Source: Pseudonocardiales bacterium (GTDB taxonomy: Bacteria > Actinomycetota > Actinomycetes > Mycobacteriales > Pseudonocardiaceae). From it: a stretch of DNA of 64,000 bases. This document shows, in pieces, positions 1-7,218 of this stretch. The notes beneath the pieces were generated by a model, which worked only from the letters and a program-made list of their open reading frames with translations, searched no databases and was not told the origin of the DNA. The position numbers and the translations under genes are program-made. Within the stretch, counting starts at the first letter, position 1. Every line of letters starts with the position of its first letter. The DNA lies in NCBI GenBank assembly GCA_019241525.1, contig JAFAWY010000080.1:1-64000 (forward strand). The letters are read 5' to 3'.

Positions 1-234
1 ATAGCAATCCCAGGAGCCATACCCCAACGGCTCCCACACCCGCCGCTGATACGCCTCCACCACCTTGTCCCACGCCACCGCCAACGCCTGCGCAATCTCC
101 CGAGTCAGCTCCCGAGCTTCCCGCACCGACAACGGACCCACACCCACAGCGGGCCGGACCACCACCCGCAGCTGCCCGCAGACCGCGCCGCCGCCTCCGG
201 GTGCGTCCTCAAACTGGTCACAATCGATAGACAT
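1..234 (-). CDS. Partial mobile-element-type hypothetical protein (C-terminus beyond left edge)
   Basis: An open frame of 78 codons begins with ATG at 234 and runs off the left edge, so only the N-terminus is visible. It starts MSIDCDQFEDAPGG and later contains ELTREIAQALAVAWDKVVEAYQ followed by WEPLGYGSWDCY. A helix of this kind followed by a WxxLGYxSWxxY motif is common in DNA-binding or regulatory proteins of actinobacterial phages and integrative elements; that is a family impression, not a proven function. The start codon lies one base after the stop of the zinc-ribbon gene at 236-529, so the two are probably translationally coupled. It is the last visible gene of a four-gene operon. Confidence 0.6.
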   Translation of the reverse strand, partial: MSIDCDQFEDAPGGGGAVCGQLRVVVRPAVGVGPLSVREARELTREIAQALAVAWDKVVEAYQRRVWEPLGYGSWDCY

Positions 235-235
235 T

Positions 236-529
236 TCAGCGTCCACCTCCACCATTACGGCATTCCTCGATTACCTCGACGTAGTTGGGGACACCTGACC
301 CAACGGGCGTTCTTGGCGGAGTGACCGCCGGGCAGGTTAGCGTGTTCTGGCTGGTATCCGTTTCCAACGGAGCTTTGGCATTATTTAGCTCTGCAATCCA
401 CGTCCAGCCACCACACCGCGGGCATCCGGTGTTCCCGCTACCGAAATCCGCCGAGACAGGCTGATAGACCAGCTGGCACGACGTGCATGCCAAAGTGACC
501 ACCGGCTCATATCGGCACCCGGCGCTCAT
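236..529 (-). CDS. Small zinc-ribbon protein of an integrative element
   Basis: This 97-residue protein has a clear zinc-ribbon pattern: ACTSC near residues 15-19 and GCPRCGGW near residues 36-43, giving a CxxC-x(~17)-CxxC metal site. The C-terminal half has no recognisable fold and ends in a glycine-rich tail. Its ATG overlaps the stop of the upstream 50-residue gene (ATGA), and its own stop is one base before the next start, so translation is probably coupled through the set. Short zinc-ribbon proteins in this position are common in actinomycete integrative and conjugative elements (knowledge of such elements), but no biochemical role can be assigned. A GAGG stretch about 10 bases upstream could serve as ribosome binding site. 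Confidence 0.65.
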   Translation of the reverse strand: MSAGCRYEPVVTLACTSCQLVYQPVSADFGSGNTGCPRCGGWTWIAELNNAKAPLETDTSQNTLTCPAVTPPRTPVGSGVPNYVEVIEECRNGGGGR

Positions 530-678
530 TGGTCCGCATCCTCGATCTCGTCGAAGTAGTAGTACTGTCGCCCCAGTGGCGAGTCCTGTCGCGGCGCGGC
601 GGTGTCGTCGTCTTCAACCCGCGCGTCCAGATCGGCCTGTACGTACAACTGCACCCAATACGCCCCCGCCGGGTTCAC
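526..678 (-). CDS. 50-residue acidic hypothetical protein in coupled operon
   Basis: The reading frame runs GTG at 678 to TGA at 526 and encodes 50 residues. Its start overlaps the stop of the upstream HTH gene (GTGA), and its stop overlaps the start of the zinc-ribbon gene (ATGA), so it exactly fills the gap between two coding genes. The N-terminal part reads VNPAGAYWVQLYVQADLDAR and the C-terminus is very acidic and tyrosine-rich (QYYYFDEIEDADQ). No family is recognised. The evidence for it being real is the double overlap and the absence of any other use for these 150 bases. It could be an anti-repressor or small adaptor, but nothing in the sequence shows this. Confidence 0.6.
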   Translation of the reverse strand: MNPAGAYWVQLYVQADLDARVEDDDTAAPRQDSPLGRQYYYFDEIEDADQ

Positions 679-950
679 GCCACACCACGCAGAAGACGTA
701 TCCACGCTTCGACATCGACCCGCGCGTAGAGAATCTTCCGGCCAGCTCTGAACGAGCGCGGTCCTTTACCGATGTGACGCCAGTAGCGCACGGTCTCCGG
801 CGAGGTACGCAACAGCGCGGCCACCTCGGTGGTGATCAGGTAGGTGTTGTCATCCCCAGCTAGTCCACGGACGGGTTCATGCCGGGCCAGAGAACACCGA
901 GGGTCTGGTGCGTCCTTGGCGCGTTGTCTCGCAACGGACGAAGCATCCAT
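675..950 (-). CDS. Excisionase-like helix-turn-helix DNA-binding protein
   Basis: This 91-residue protein carries a MerR/excisionase-type winged HTH in its C-terminal two thirds: a TTEVAALLRTSPETVRYW helix-turn-helix, then a short wing (GKGPRSFRAGRKILYARVDVEAWI). Proteins of this form recognise DNA in integrative elements, either as recombination directionality factors (Xis) or as operon regulators (family knowledge). The ATG at 950 was chosen over an upstream TTG because an AGAAAGGG stretch lies about ten bases before it. It is the first gene of the minus-strand operon and is divergent from the GntR regulator at 1475, so the 0.5 kb between them probably contains the control region for both. 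Confidence 0.72.
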   Translation of the reverse strand: MDASSVARQRAKDAPDPRCSLARHEPVRGLAGDDNTYLITTEVAALLRTSPETVRYWRHIGKGPRSFRAGRKILYARVDVEAWIRLLRGVA

Positions 951-1044
951 CTGAAAAGGCCCTTTCTGGGTGTGCAAGGGGCGAGGGGCCCGGCTCCGGT
1001 TCGGAGGCCTGAAAGTCGGCCGCGCACCTCACCACCTCACCACC

Positions 1045-1054
1045 TCACTAGTGA
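1045..1054. promoter_or_regulatory. Perfect 10-bp palindrome, candidate operator
   Basis: TCACTAGTGA is a perfect palindrome in the divergent interval between the HTH gene and the GntR gene, preceded by three iterations of a CACCTCAC-like motif (1025-1048). GntR-family repressors bind short palindromes close to their own promoters, so this is a plausible operator for either divergent gene. The assignment is inferred from position only. Confidence 0.35.
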
Positions 1055-1118
1055 AGAAGGTAGGTAGCCCGGAATGTAGCGTGAATGCGCTGATTGGTCA
1101 AGAAGGTCCGTTAGTCCT

Positions 1119-1140
1119 GGTGAGGTAGCGAAGGAAGCGC
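1119..1140. repeat. Upstream copy of the 22-bp GntR leader repeat
   Basis: The first 17 bases match the tandem pair at 1431-1474, and a shared TTAGT precedes both sites. The copy lies about 310 bp upstream of the tandem pair, so the DNA between them is bracketed by direct repeats, possibly the result of a local duplication. Confidence 0.6.
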
Positions 1141-1247
1141 CACTCACTGATTGATCCGGGCCAGCTGTGTTGGTACGTCTCGGAGTGCTGGGCCGGATTG
1201 GGGCCCGGAGGGCGGCGAGGAACCTGGTATCCGGTCTGCCGATCTAG

Positions 1248-1424
1248 GTGGCCGGATCCCTCGTGTCTTTCTTCCCCTACGGGCGCCCGGAACTCGCAGT
1301 GATCTTGCTGTGCGGCAAAGAGGCGGCGGAGATCCTGATCCAGGTGGTCGATCTTGACACGGCTTCGGGACAACGTTGGTCCTGCCGCCACCAACTACTC
1401 AAATCGCTCGGTGGTCTTGATTAG
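1248..1424 (+). CDS. Possible 58-residue ORF between direct repeats
   Basis: A GTG-initiated frame of 58 codons lies between the 22-bp repeat copies. It reads VSFFPYGRPELAVILLCGKE near the N-terminus and ends KSLGGLD. The hydrophobic pattern (FFPYGRPELAVILL) faintly recalls the beta-strand core of RelE/HigB-type toxins, but the family cannot be claimed. There is an in-frame TAG just before the GTG and no good ribosome binding site, so it may be a remnant of a longer gene or not coding. No other gene is visible in the roughly 520 bp between the divergent HTH and GntR genes. Confidence 0.22.
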   Translation: MAGSLVSFFPYGRPELAVILLCGKEAAEILIQVVDLDTASGQRWSCRHQLLKSLGGLD

Positions 1425-1430
1425 TACGCT

Positions 1431-1474
1431 GGTGAGGTAGCGAAGGAGACCAGGTCAGGTAGCGAAGGAGACCC
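1431..1474. repeat. Tandem 22-bp repeat overlapping the GntR ribosome binding site
   Basis: Two adjacent 22-base units (1431-1452 and 1453-1474) differ at two positions and share the core AGGTAGCGAAGGAGACC. The second unit ends at the base before the GntR start codon and contains its ribosome binding site (AAGGAG). Binding of a protein to this array could block both transcription and translation of the regulator gene (inference). Confidence 0.75.
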
Positions 1475-2221
1475 ATGCCTGTTGACCCGACGGACCCTCG
1501 TCCGCCGTATCGGCAGATCGCCGACGAGCTGCGTAGCGAAATCCAGACGGGTGAGTTGAGTGCCGGTAGTCAACTACCGTCCGAACGTAAACTTGTTGAG
1601 CGTTACGGCACTGCAGCGCAGACAGTCCGTGAGGCTGTCAAGGTTTTAAAGGCTGAGGGTCTGGTCATTGGGCGCCGTGGTCGTGGTGTTTTCGTGAGAG
1701 AACGCCCGCCGCTAATGTTCCGGTTGGACGCTACGCGTCGTTTCCTGTCACAGACCCGGTCCGCGAACCGGATAGCAGAGGTAAAGCTGCTCGGAGTCGA
1801 GTTCGTGGAATCTCCTGATGTTGCGCGTAGGCTTGGGCTCGATCCTGGAGCACGTGTCCTGACACGCCGATATCTGTTGCTTCTCGACAAGGAGCCATTG
1901 CAGATAGCGCAAAGCTACTTTCCAGCAGAGTTGACAGAAGGAGCCAGCCCGCTTAACGACCCGGAAAACGTTACACCCGGCCAAATCGACGCACATTTGA
2001 GAGATCGCTTCGGAATCGACTTTCGATACTTCGAAGACGAGCTGACGATTCGGATGCCCCTACCGGATGAGGTCCGCGCGCTACGTCTCCTGCCGGGCAC
2101 TCCAGTGGGGGTCATGCTTCGAACATATACCGCCAGCACTGGGCGGCCAGTTGAAGTGGTCCAGTACATTCTTGCTGGCGATAAGCAAATCTTGGTTTAC
2201 CGGGGTGAGTTACTTACCTAG
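1475..2221 (+). CDS. GntR/HutC-type transcriptional regulator with UTRA domain
   Basis: The 248-residue product has an N-terminal GntR winged helix (about residues 10-75, with PPYRQIADELRSEIQTGEL, LPSERKLVERYG and the wing GRRGRGVFV) and a C-terminal UTRA-type effector domain (about 90-240, with RRYLLLLDKEPLQIAQSYFP and RPVEVVQYIL). This is the HutC subfamily, whose members are repressors released by small molecules. In integrative elements such as pSAM2, a GntR protein (KorSA) controls transfer genes, which fits the divergent HTH operon next door. The ATG at 1475 follows AAGGAG with five bases between. The stop is 11 bp before the oxygenase gene, so the two probably form one operon. Confidence 0.85.
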   Translation: MPVDPTDPRPPYRQIADELRSEIQTGELSAGSQLPSERKLVERYGTAAQTVREAVKVLKAEGLVIGRRGRGVFVRERPPLMFRLDATRRFLSQTRSANRIAEVKLLGVEFVESPDVARRLGLDPGARVLTRRYLLLLDKEPLQIAQSYFPAELTEGASPLNDPENVTPGQIDAHLRDRFGIDFRYFEDELTIRMPLPDEVRALRLLPGTPVGVMLRTYTASTGRPVEVVQYILAGDKQILVYRGELLT

Positions 2222-2232
2222 GAGTTTGGACT

Positions 2233-2859
2233 ATGCTGCCACTCGTACCTGACCTCGACCTTCGCCGCGCTCTCTCGTTTGTCGCAACCTCAGGTGTGGC
2301 GTTCGTTGAGAAGGCGTTAGATCCTGACTACTGTCGCTGTATCCAGCATGAGGTTCAAAGCGCACCTTTTGAGCGACTGCCGAACGAGGTTGGTCCATAC
2401 CGCGTTCGTGAGGAGGCGGACCTATTTCGTATTACGCAGGCCAACCTTGATAACTATCCGACGGTGCGGAGGGTTCGTCGCGAGCTAATCAGCCGAGTGC
2501 ACGCGGACGGCCACGGAATCGACGGCAGCAATCGATGGTTTCCCAACGACATTGCCGTCATGCGCTACAGGCCCGGCTCCAAAGGAGTATCGCCACACCG
2601 CGATGGACTAAAGAATCGCTACCTCGTCGCTATCGTAACGTTGCAAGGTTCAGCGCCGCTCGCCCACTGCGCGAACCGAGAGGGGACAATCGTCCAGGAA
2701 TGGGAAACGACTATTGGGAGCCTCGTGCTTCTACGAGCACCGGGTTTCGCTTGCGCCCAGAAAGACGATCGACCTTTTCACACGGTAGGGGGCCCGGCAG
2801 CTGGTTGGCGATGCTCCTTAACACTTCGTATGAACACAGCCTTAGCGGATCTGAGCTGA
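2233..2859 (+). CDS. 2-oxoglutarate/Fe(II)-dependent oxygenase family protein
   Basis: The 208-residue protein shows the 2OG-Fe(II) facial triad: H122 and D124 in SPHRDG and H183 in FHTVGGP, with a 2-oxoglutarate-binding arginine candidate at R193 or R199 (RCSLTLRM). Upstream, NDIAVMRYRPGSKGVSPHRD gives the tyrosine-containing strand usual before the HxD motif. Such enzymes hydroxylate or demethylate proteins, nucleic acids or small molecules; the substrate cannot be told here. AGGAG at 2220-2224 lies eight bases before the ATG, and the gene follows the GntR regulator by 11 bp. It may make or modify the ligand sensed by that regulator, or be element cargo; both are guesses. Confidence 0.75.
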   Translation: MLPLVPDLDLRRALSFVATSGVAFVEKALDPDYCRCIQHEVQSAPFERLPNEVGPYRVREEADLFRITQANLDNYPTVRRVRRELISRVHADGHGIDGSNRWFPNDIAVMRYRPGSKGVSPHRDGLKNRYLVAIVTLQGSAPLAHCANREGTIVQEWETTIGSLVLLRAPGFACAQKDDRPFHTVGGPAAGWRCSLTLRMNTALADLS

Positions 2860-4181
2860 GAAAATGTACGTCCGGTGGTCTAGACGAGGCCTCGCGGTAC
2901 AAATGGTAGATTTCTATGGTAGGACGGGGCAGCTTACTGGGGGTGGCCACACAGCCGAATCAGCCCCGTACGCCACCGGTCACTACAAATCGACGAAGAA
3001 GCACGGCAGCGCGACGAGCCCCAGCAACAGGAGCGGCCACCTTTTCTTCGGCGTGATCAGCTAGAGCACGGCGGGCCTAATGAGCGTCCCGACGATCAAA
3101 GCCTCTCATCGTCGGCGGCCTCACCGATGTACGCAGCCACAACCGCTTTAAGTAACAGCTTCATGGACCAGGATTTTCTTCCTCCGAAGAGATCAGCCCG
3201 CGCGATTACACACCCGAAACATCCCGGCGAGTGACCAAGTCGCGAGAAATGAGCCGACTTAAGCTACTGACACTTTTTCAGCGTCTTCGCGGACTGTTCG
3301 CCACACTTAACCCGACGGCACCCCGAATCATCTTCCACCACGCCGCCGCCGACCGCACCGCCGAAATCGATTCACCAAAGCAAACGATGGACCGCGCCCG
3401 GCCAAAACGGAGATACCGTTCCCTCGAAAACGTTCACGTATGAAGCCGCCGGCCGCCGAACACGTAAGCCCTTGCCAACACAAGTAGGTCCTCAGAGATG
3501 CACTTCTTAACGACCATGCTCAACACCGGGAGATGCAGTGGCGAAGGGTGCGACGGCCTCGCCGTCTTGGGATAAAGGTAGCGCCACTCGACCAAACGAC
3601 CCTATTTTGTCTCGTTAATGATGACTGTAGTAATCCTCAATTCTTTCCGGTAGGCGATCAATCTTCTGTTGAGGCAGCCCCCGGCCGTGGCACCGACTGG
3701 CTCGACAGACCCCGGAAGAGCCGGCCTGAAGAGGGATGCGATTCACGGGACAGTCCGGTCGGGCATCACGACGGGACACTAGATCAACTAACCCCGTATC
3801 CCGTGGGTCTCATGCAACTCGGCGATTTACGCCCATGCAGCGGCCGACTAGCACCCCGCGTGTCACGGTGAACAGCGAGGCACCATGATCGGGTCCGCGT
3901 GGCGGGTTGCGAGTCCTGACAGTCGTCGGTGGCCGTTCGAGCTCCGGCTTGCCGCCCTCCCAAGATCATGCCGTCTTCGTGCCGGTGAGACGTTGGCGAT
4001 GCGCGACGATCGCTGACAAATAATGAGCACCGGTCCGTATAGTTCACAGCAGGTGCGCTCGATTTATGCGCAGGCGGATGATGCTCGTGGGTCTAAGGAT
4101 GCGTTCTGCGATGGGAGAGCATCAGCCGATGAGCCGGGTGGATGAATTTCTTGGGTTGGGGATGGCCGCTTCGCTCTCGAA
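2860..4181. other. About 1.3 kb without a convincing gene
   Basis: Short frames occur here (for example 3231-3443, 3533-3871 and, on the minus strand, 3784-4047), but none shows a recognisable domain, a proper ribosome binding site or conserved context. A minus-strand stretch near 2985-3060 reads LITPKKRWPLLLLGLVALP before a stop, like a membrane segment without a start codon. The whole stretch looks like decayed accessory DNA between the oxygenase gene and a broken transposase. Confidence 0.5.
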
Positions 4182-4611
4182 GACCGGCTGCCCAAGGCGC
4201 TGCGCTCGGTCGTCGCGAAGCGGATGCGGGCGGCCTACCGCGCCGAGACCGCCCTGGCCGCCCAAGCCCAGCTGGAGGAGCTGGCCGCGTCGTTGCGCGA
4301 GGGGTTGGACGAGACGCTGACCGTGCTGCGCCTCGGGGTGCCACCCACCCTGGCCCGGTCGCTGCGTAGCACCAACTGCTGTGGAGAGCATGATCGAGAT
4401 CGCTCGGGACCACTCCCGCAACGTCAAACGCTGGCGCACCGGACAGATGGCGCTGCGCTAGTGCGCCGCCGGCATGATCCAAGCCCGCGCCCAGTTCCGC
4501 CGAGTCAAGGGCCACCTCCACCTGCGCGCGCTGCGGTCAGCCCTCGAACGTCATGTCGGGGTCGAAAACGTCGGTCGCACGGGCCACAGTGAGACCGTGA
4601 TCGCCGCCTGA
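4182..4611 (+). pseudogene. IS256-family transposase remnant (C-terminal part, frameshift and amber stop)
   Basis: The frame from 4182 reads DRLPKALRSVVAKRMRAAYR, then SLREGLDETLTVLRLGVPPT and LARSLRSTNC. A one-base shift (around 4380-4388, in TGTGGAGAGC) moves the homology into the next frame: ESMIEIARDHSRNVKRWRTG, then an in-frame TAG where the family has tryptophan, then CAAGMIQARAQFRRVKGH and RALRSALERHV, ending with TGA at 4609-4611. The patterns STNxxESMIEI, NVKRW and ALRWxAAGM are typical of the C-terminus of IS256 (mutator-type) transposases. The N-terminal and DDE regions are not visible upstream and no terminal inverted repeats were found, so this is a dead fragment. Confidence 0.85.
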
Positions 4612-5349
4612 CGATCACTAGACCGCCGTCGAAAATCTACGACGTTCGGGACATCCTCAGTCGCTCTCGGCTCGTACCTCACGCAACGCACTGTCGTTGG
4701 AGACTGGTGGCAATGTCAGTACCCGGGCCGCTGTTACCGCTGTTACCTATGACAACCGCGGCGCCCCTGTGCTCGCAGCTTAACGCGTGAAAGAGGCGGC
4801 TAGGACGCAAAAAACTACGGTGCGGCCGATCCTCGTGGCGAATGGCTGCGTGCGTGCCGGTCGTCTTCTCGTTCTTACGTACCTCGTTGATCAGTGTCCT
4901 GTTTTACTCGGAGAGCTGCCATCAACTTCACACAGGCCAAGAAAGTCCATCTGTCTACTCAGAAAGTTGCCATGACCTCCTGTGACCTCCGCTGCATTGT
5001 CGTCGGACTGTTGTTCTACGTCGTCGTATTCACAATCATGGCGCTGACCGTGGGCTCGACGGCGGATCCTGCACCGGGCCCGTGGTTGTTGTCCATGGTC
5101 GGTAATTTAGTTTCACATTAGGCATCGTTTAGAGATGCTGGCCATGATCACGAATGTCTGGTCACAATAGATATTATTGGGGTGGCGTTATTGCTGCTAC
5201 GGCGAGGAGCTGACGGGAGCGGGCCGCGAGCATTGGCGGGGTAGGCTGCGCCGTACGATCGCAAGAGTGAACGTGCCGCCGATTCACCCCGTCCGCGGCG
5301 TTGGGTACACCTCGCGATTGACTCGCGATGCGCGGGATGATGGTGTGCT
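4612..5349. other. About 0.7 kb without a convincing gene, upstream of the histidine kinase
   Basis: No response regulator, the usual partner gene, can be recognised in any frame. The only protein-like stretch is a possible 49-residue single-pass peptide at 4972-5121 (MTSCDLRCIVVGLLFYVVVF), without a ribosome binding site. The base composition is lower in GC than the flanking genes, as expected for degraded DNA next to an IS remnant. Confidence 0.45.
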
Positions 5350-6801
5350 GTGAGGATCCCGCAGGGGCCGCTAACCCTGCGCGGCCGCTTACTGAGTGCG
5401 TTGCTGGTGTTTTCCGCGGTGGGCTTGATCGTCTTCGCGGGAGTGAGTGCGCTGCTGTTACGGCACTCACTACTGGTTCAAGTTGACCAGCGACTGCAGC
5501 ACCTTTTGGTACACCGAATCGCGGCAGCGGGCAGACCAAACCTTCAACGGCTGCCCAGTGACTCGTGGATGGCCATCGTGGGGTCCAACGGCATTGTGCA
5601 ATACCAGAGTCCTCCACAGCTGGATCAGCCCGGTAGCCCGGCGCTGACCGCAGGAAACCTTACCGCCTTAAGATCACACGTGGGCACGCCATTCACCGTG
5701 CCCGATCAGGCCAAAGGCAGCCCATGGCGAGTGGATGCTGGCGAACTGGCAGACCATCGCATCGTCGTGGTCGCGCTGTCGCTGGGTTCGGTAGATGCGG
5801 TGGTGCGACCGCTGCTGATCATCGAGGGCATCGTAGGCGGGATCGTGCTGACCTGCATCGGGATCGTGGCGACGGTCGCGGTTCGGCTGGGGTTACGTCC
5901 ATTAACCACGATTGAGCACACCGCCGAGGCAATCGCGGGCGGTGAGCTGGACCGTCGGGTCCCCGATAGCGACCCACGCACCGAGACTGGTCGGCTGGGC
6001 GCGGCGCTTAACGTGATGCTAGGCCGGCTGGCGGAAGCCATTCAACAGCGGGAGCGCTCCGAACACCGGCTGCGTCAGTTCATCGCCGACGCCTCCCATG
6101 AGCTACGCACCCCATTGACCTCCATCCGCGGATTTGCCGAGCTCTATCGCCGCGGAGGTGCCCACACACCCGCCGAAATGCAGCTGCTCACCAGCCGGAT
6201 CGAGGCCGAGGCCACCCGGATGAGCGTGCTAGTAGACGATCTGCTGCTGCTGGCCCGACTAGACCAACAACGAGCGCTCGACGTCACCGAGATCGACCTG
6301 CTCGTGCTGGCCGCCGACGCGGTCCATGACGCCAAGGCCCGCGAACCCGATCGCCCGATCACCTTGATCCCAGACAACAGCCCAGTCCACGTGCTCGGCG
6401 ACGAACACAAACTCCGACAGGTACTGACCAACCTGGTCACCAACGCGCTCACCCACACCCCGGCCGGCACCCCCGTGCAACTGAAAGTGCATAACCAAAC
6501 TTCAGCCACTGCGGATGACCAACCACCGGTGGCCACGGCCGGAGCCCGCGACCTGCCCGACGGCCCCCTCGGTGTGCTCGAAGTCCACGACGAGGGCCCC
6601 GGCATCCCCCCTGACCAAGCCCCCCACGTGTTCGACAGATTTTATAGCGCCGATCCCCACAGCCTAAAAAACCGCAGCGGCACCGGACTCGGCCTGGCAA
6701 TCACCGCCGCCATTCTGGAAGCCCACCACGGCCGCATCGAACTCCACACCACTCCGCACAACGGCACAACCTTCCGCGTCCTGCTACCCATGACCTCATA
6801 G
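5350..6801 (+). CDS. Orphan sensor histidine kinase (HAMP, HisKA, HATPase)
   Basis: This 483-residue membrane kinase has TM1 at about residues 13-38, an extracytoplasmic sensor of about 115 residues, TM2 at about 155-180, a HAMP linker (about 181-233), and a dimerisation domain with the phosphoacceptor H250 in DASHELRTPLTS. It ends with an ATP-binding domain: N box LRQVLTNLVTNALTHT, G1 box DEGPGIP, F box VFDRFYSAD and G2 box GTGLGLAI. It therefore autophosphorylates on H250 and passes phosphate to a response regulator, in the style of PhoR/TrcS-type kinases. No regulator gene lies on either side, which is unusual for this architecture. The GTG at 5350 gives an N-terminus directly before TM1. 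A partner elsewhere, or lost when the IS fragment arrived, are the two readings. Confidence 0.9.
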   Translation: MRIPQGPLTLRGRLLSALLVFSAVGLIVFAGVSALLLRHSLLVQVDQRLQHLLVHRIAAAGRPNLQRLPSDSWMAIVGSNGIVQYQSPPQLDQPGSPALTAGNLTALRSHVGTPFTVPDQAKGSPWRVDAGELADHRIVVVALSLGSVDAVVRPLLIIEGIVGGIVLTCIGIVATVAVRLGLRPLTTIEHTAEAIAGGELDRRVPDSDPRTETGRLGAALNVMLGRLAEAIQQRERSEHRLRQFIADASHELRTPLTSIRGFAELYRRGGAHTPAEMQLLTSRIEAEATRMSVLVDDLLLLARLDQQRALDVTEIDLLVLAADAVHDAKAREPDRPITLIPDNSPVHVLGDEHKLRQVLTNLVTNALTHTPAGTPVQLKVHNQTSATADDQPPVATAGARDLPDGPLGVLEVHDEGPGIPPDQAPHVFDRFYSADPHSLKNRSGTGLGLAITAAILEAHHGRIELHTTPHNGTTFRVLLPMTS

Positions 6802-7039
6802 CTGGCAGCACTGCCAACCAACCAGACTCGATATGTCCAAAAGAGCTAGGCAAGACGCATAGCGTGAACCACCAGGGCCGTCCGGACACATCCTGTCTTT
6901 GTGGGGTGTCAGCGTGGCCTAGGGAGCGGATAGACGAGTGCAAGATGGTGCCATTAGCGCCATCACGAGTGGTCAGCCGCGATTACGGCTGCGGTGGTCC
7001 CTGTATGGAACGCTCCAACGGTGTAAATGATCTACGCGG

Positions 7040-7069
7040 GTCCGCAATCAGTCCGCAACATGTCCGCAA
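7040..7069. repeat. Three 11-bp direct iterations (GTCCGCAAnnn)
   Basis: The octamer GTCCGCAA occurs at 7040-7047, 7051-7058 and 7062-7069, exactly 11 bp apart and so on one face of the helix. OmpR/PhoB-type response regulators bind 11-bp tandem sites, which would suit the nearby orphan kinase. Arm-type sites of tyrosine integrases near an attachment site are also short direct repeats, which would suit a boundary of the accessory region. The roughly 415 bp between 6802 and 7218 contain no other recognisable feature. Confidence 0.6.
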
Positions 7070-7218
7070 GCAGCCAACGGAGATCAACGCCACCAAACGG
7101 CATAATAGCACCTCAGAGACGGTGTTGTCATGATCGGCGCAGGTGGTGAAACCGCACGGCGCAGTCGTAGAAGAACCGCACGATCGGCCAGCCTACGCAG
7201 GTCGACCCGGCAGACCGG

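Noticed and set aside
1098-1394. 98-residue minus-strand frame between the HTH and GntR genes
   Set aside because: No ribosome binding site, no motif, and spans the repeat copies and the more protein-like 58-residue frame.
4972-5121. 49-residue membrane peptide
   Set aside because: Hydrophobic stretch is plausible, but there is no ribosome binding site or neighbour that supports it. Mentioned under the gap description only.
6803-6816. Small hairpin TGGCAG-CA-CTGCCA after the histidine kinase
   Set aside because: A two-base loop is too tight for a terminator and no other signal supports it.
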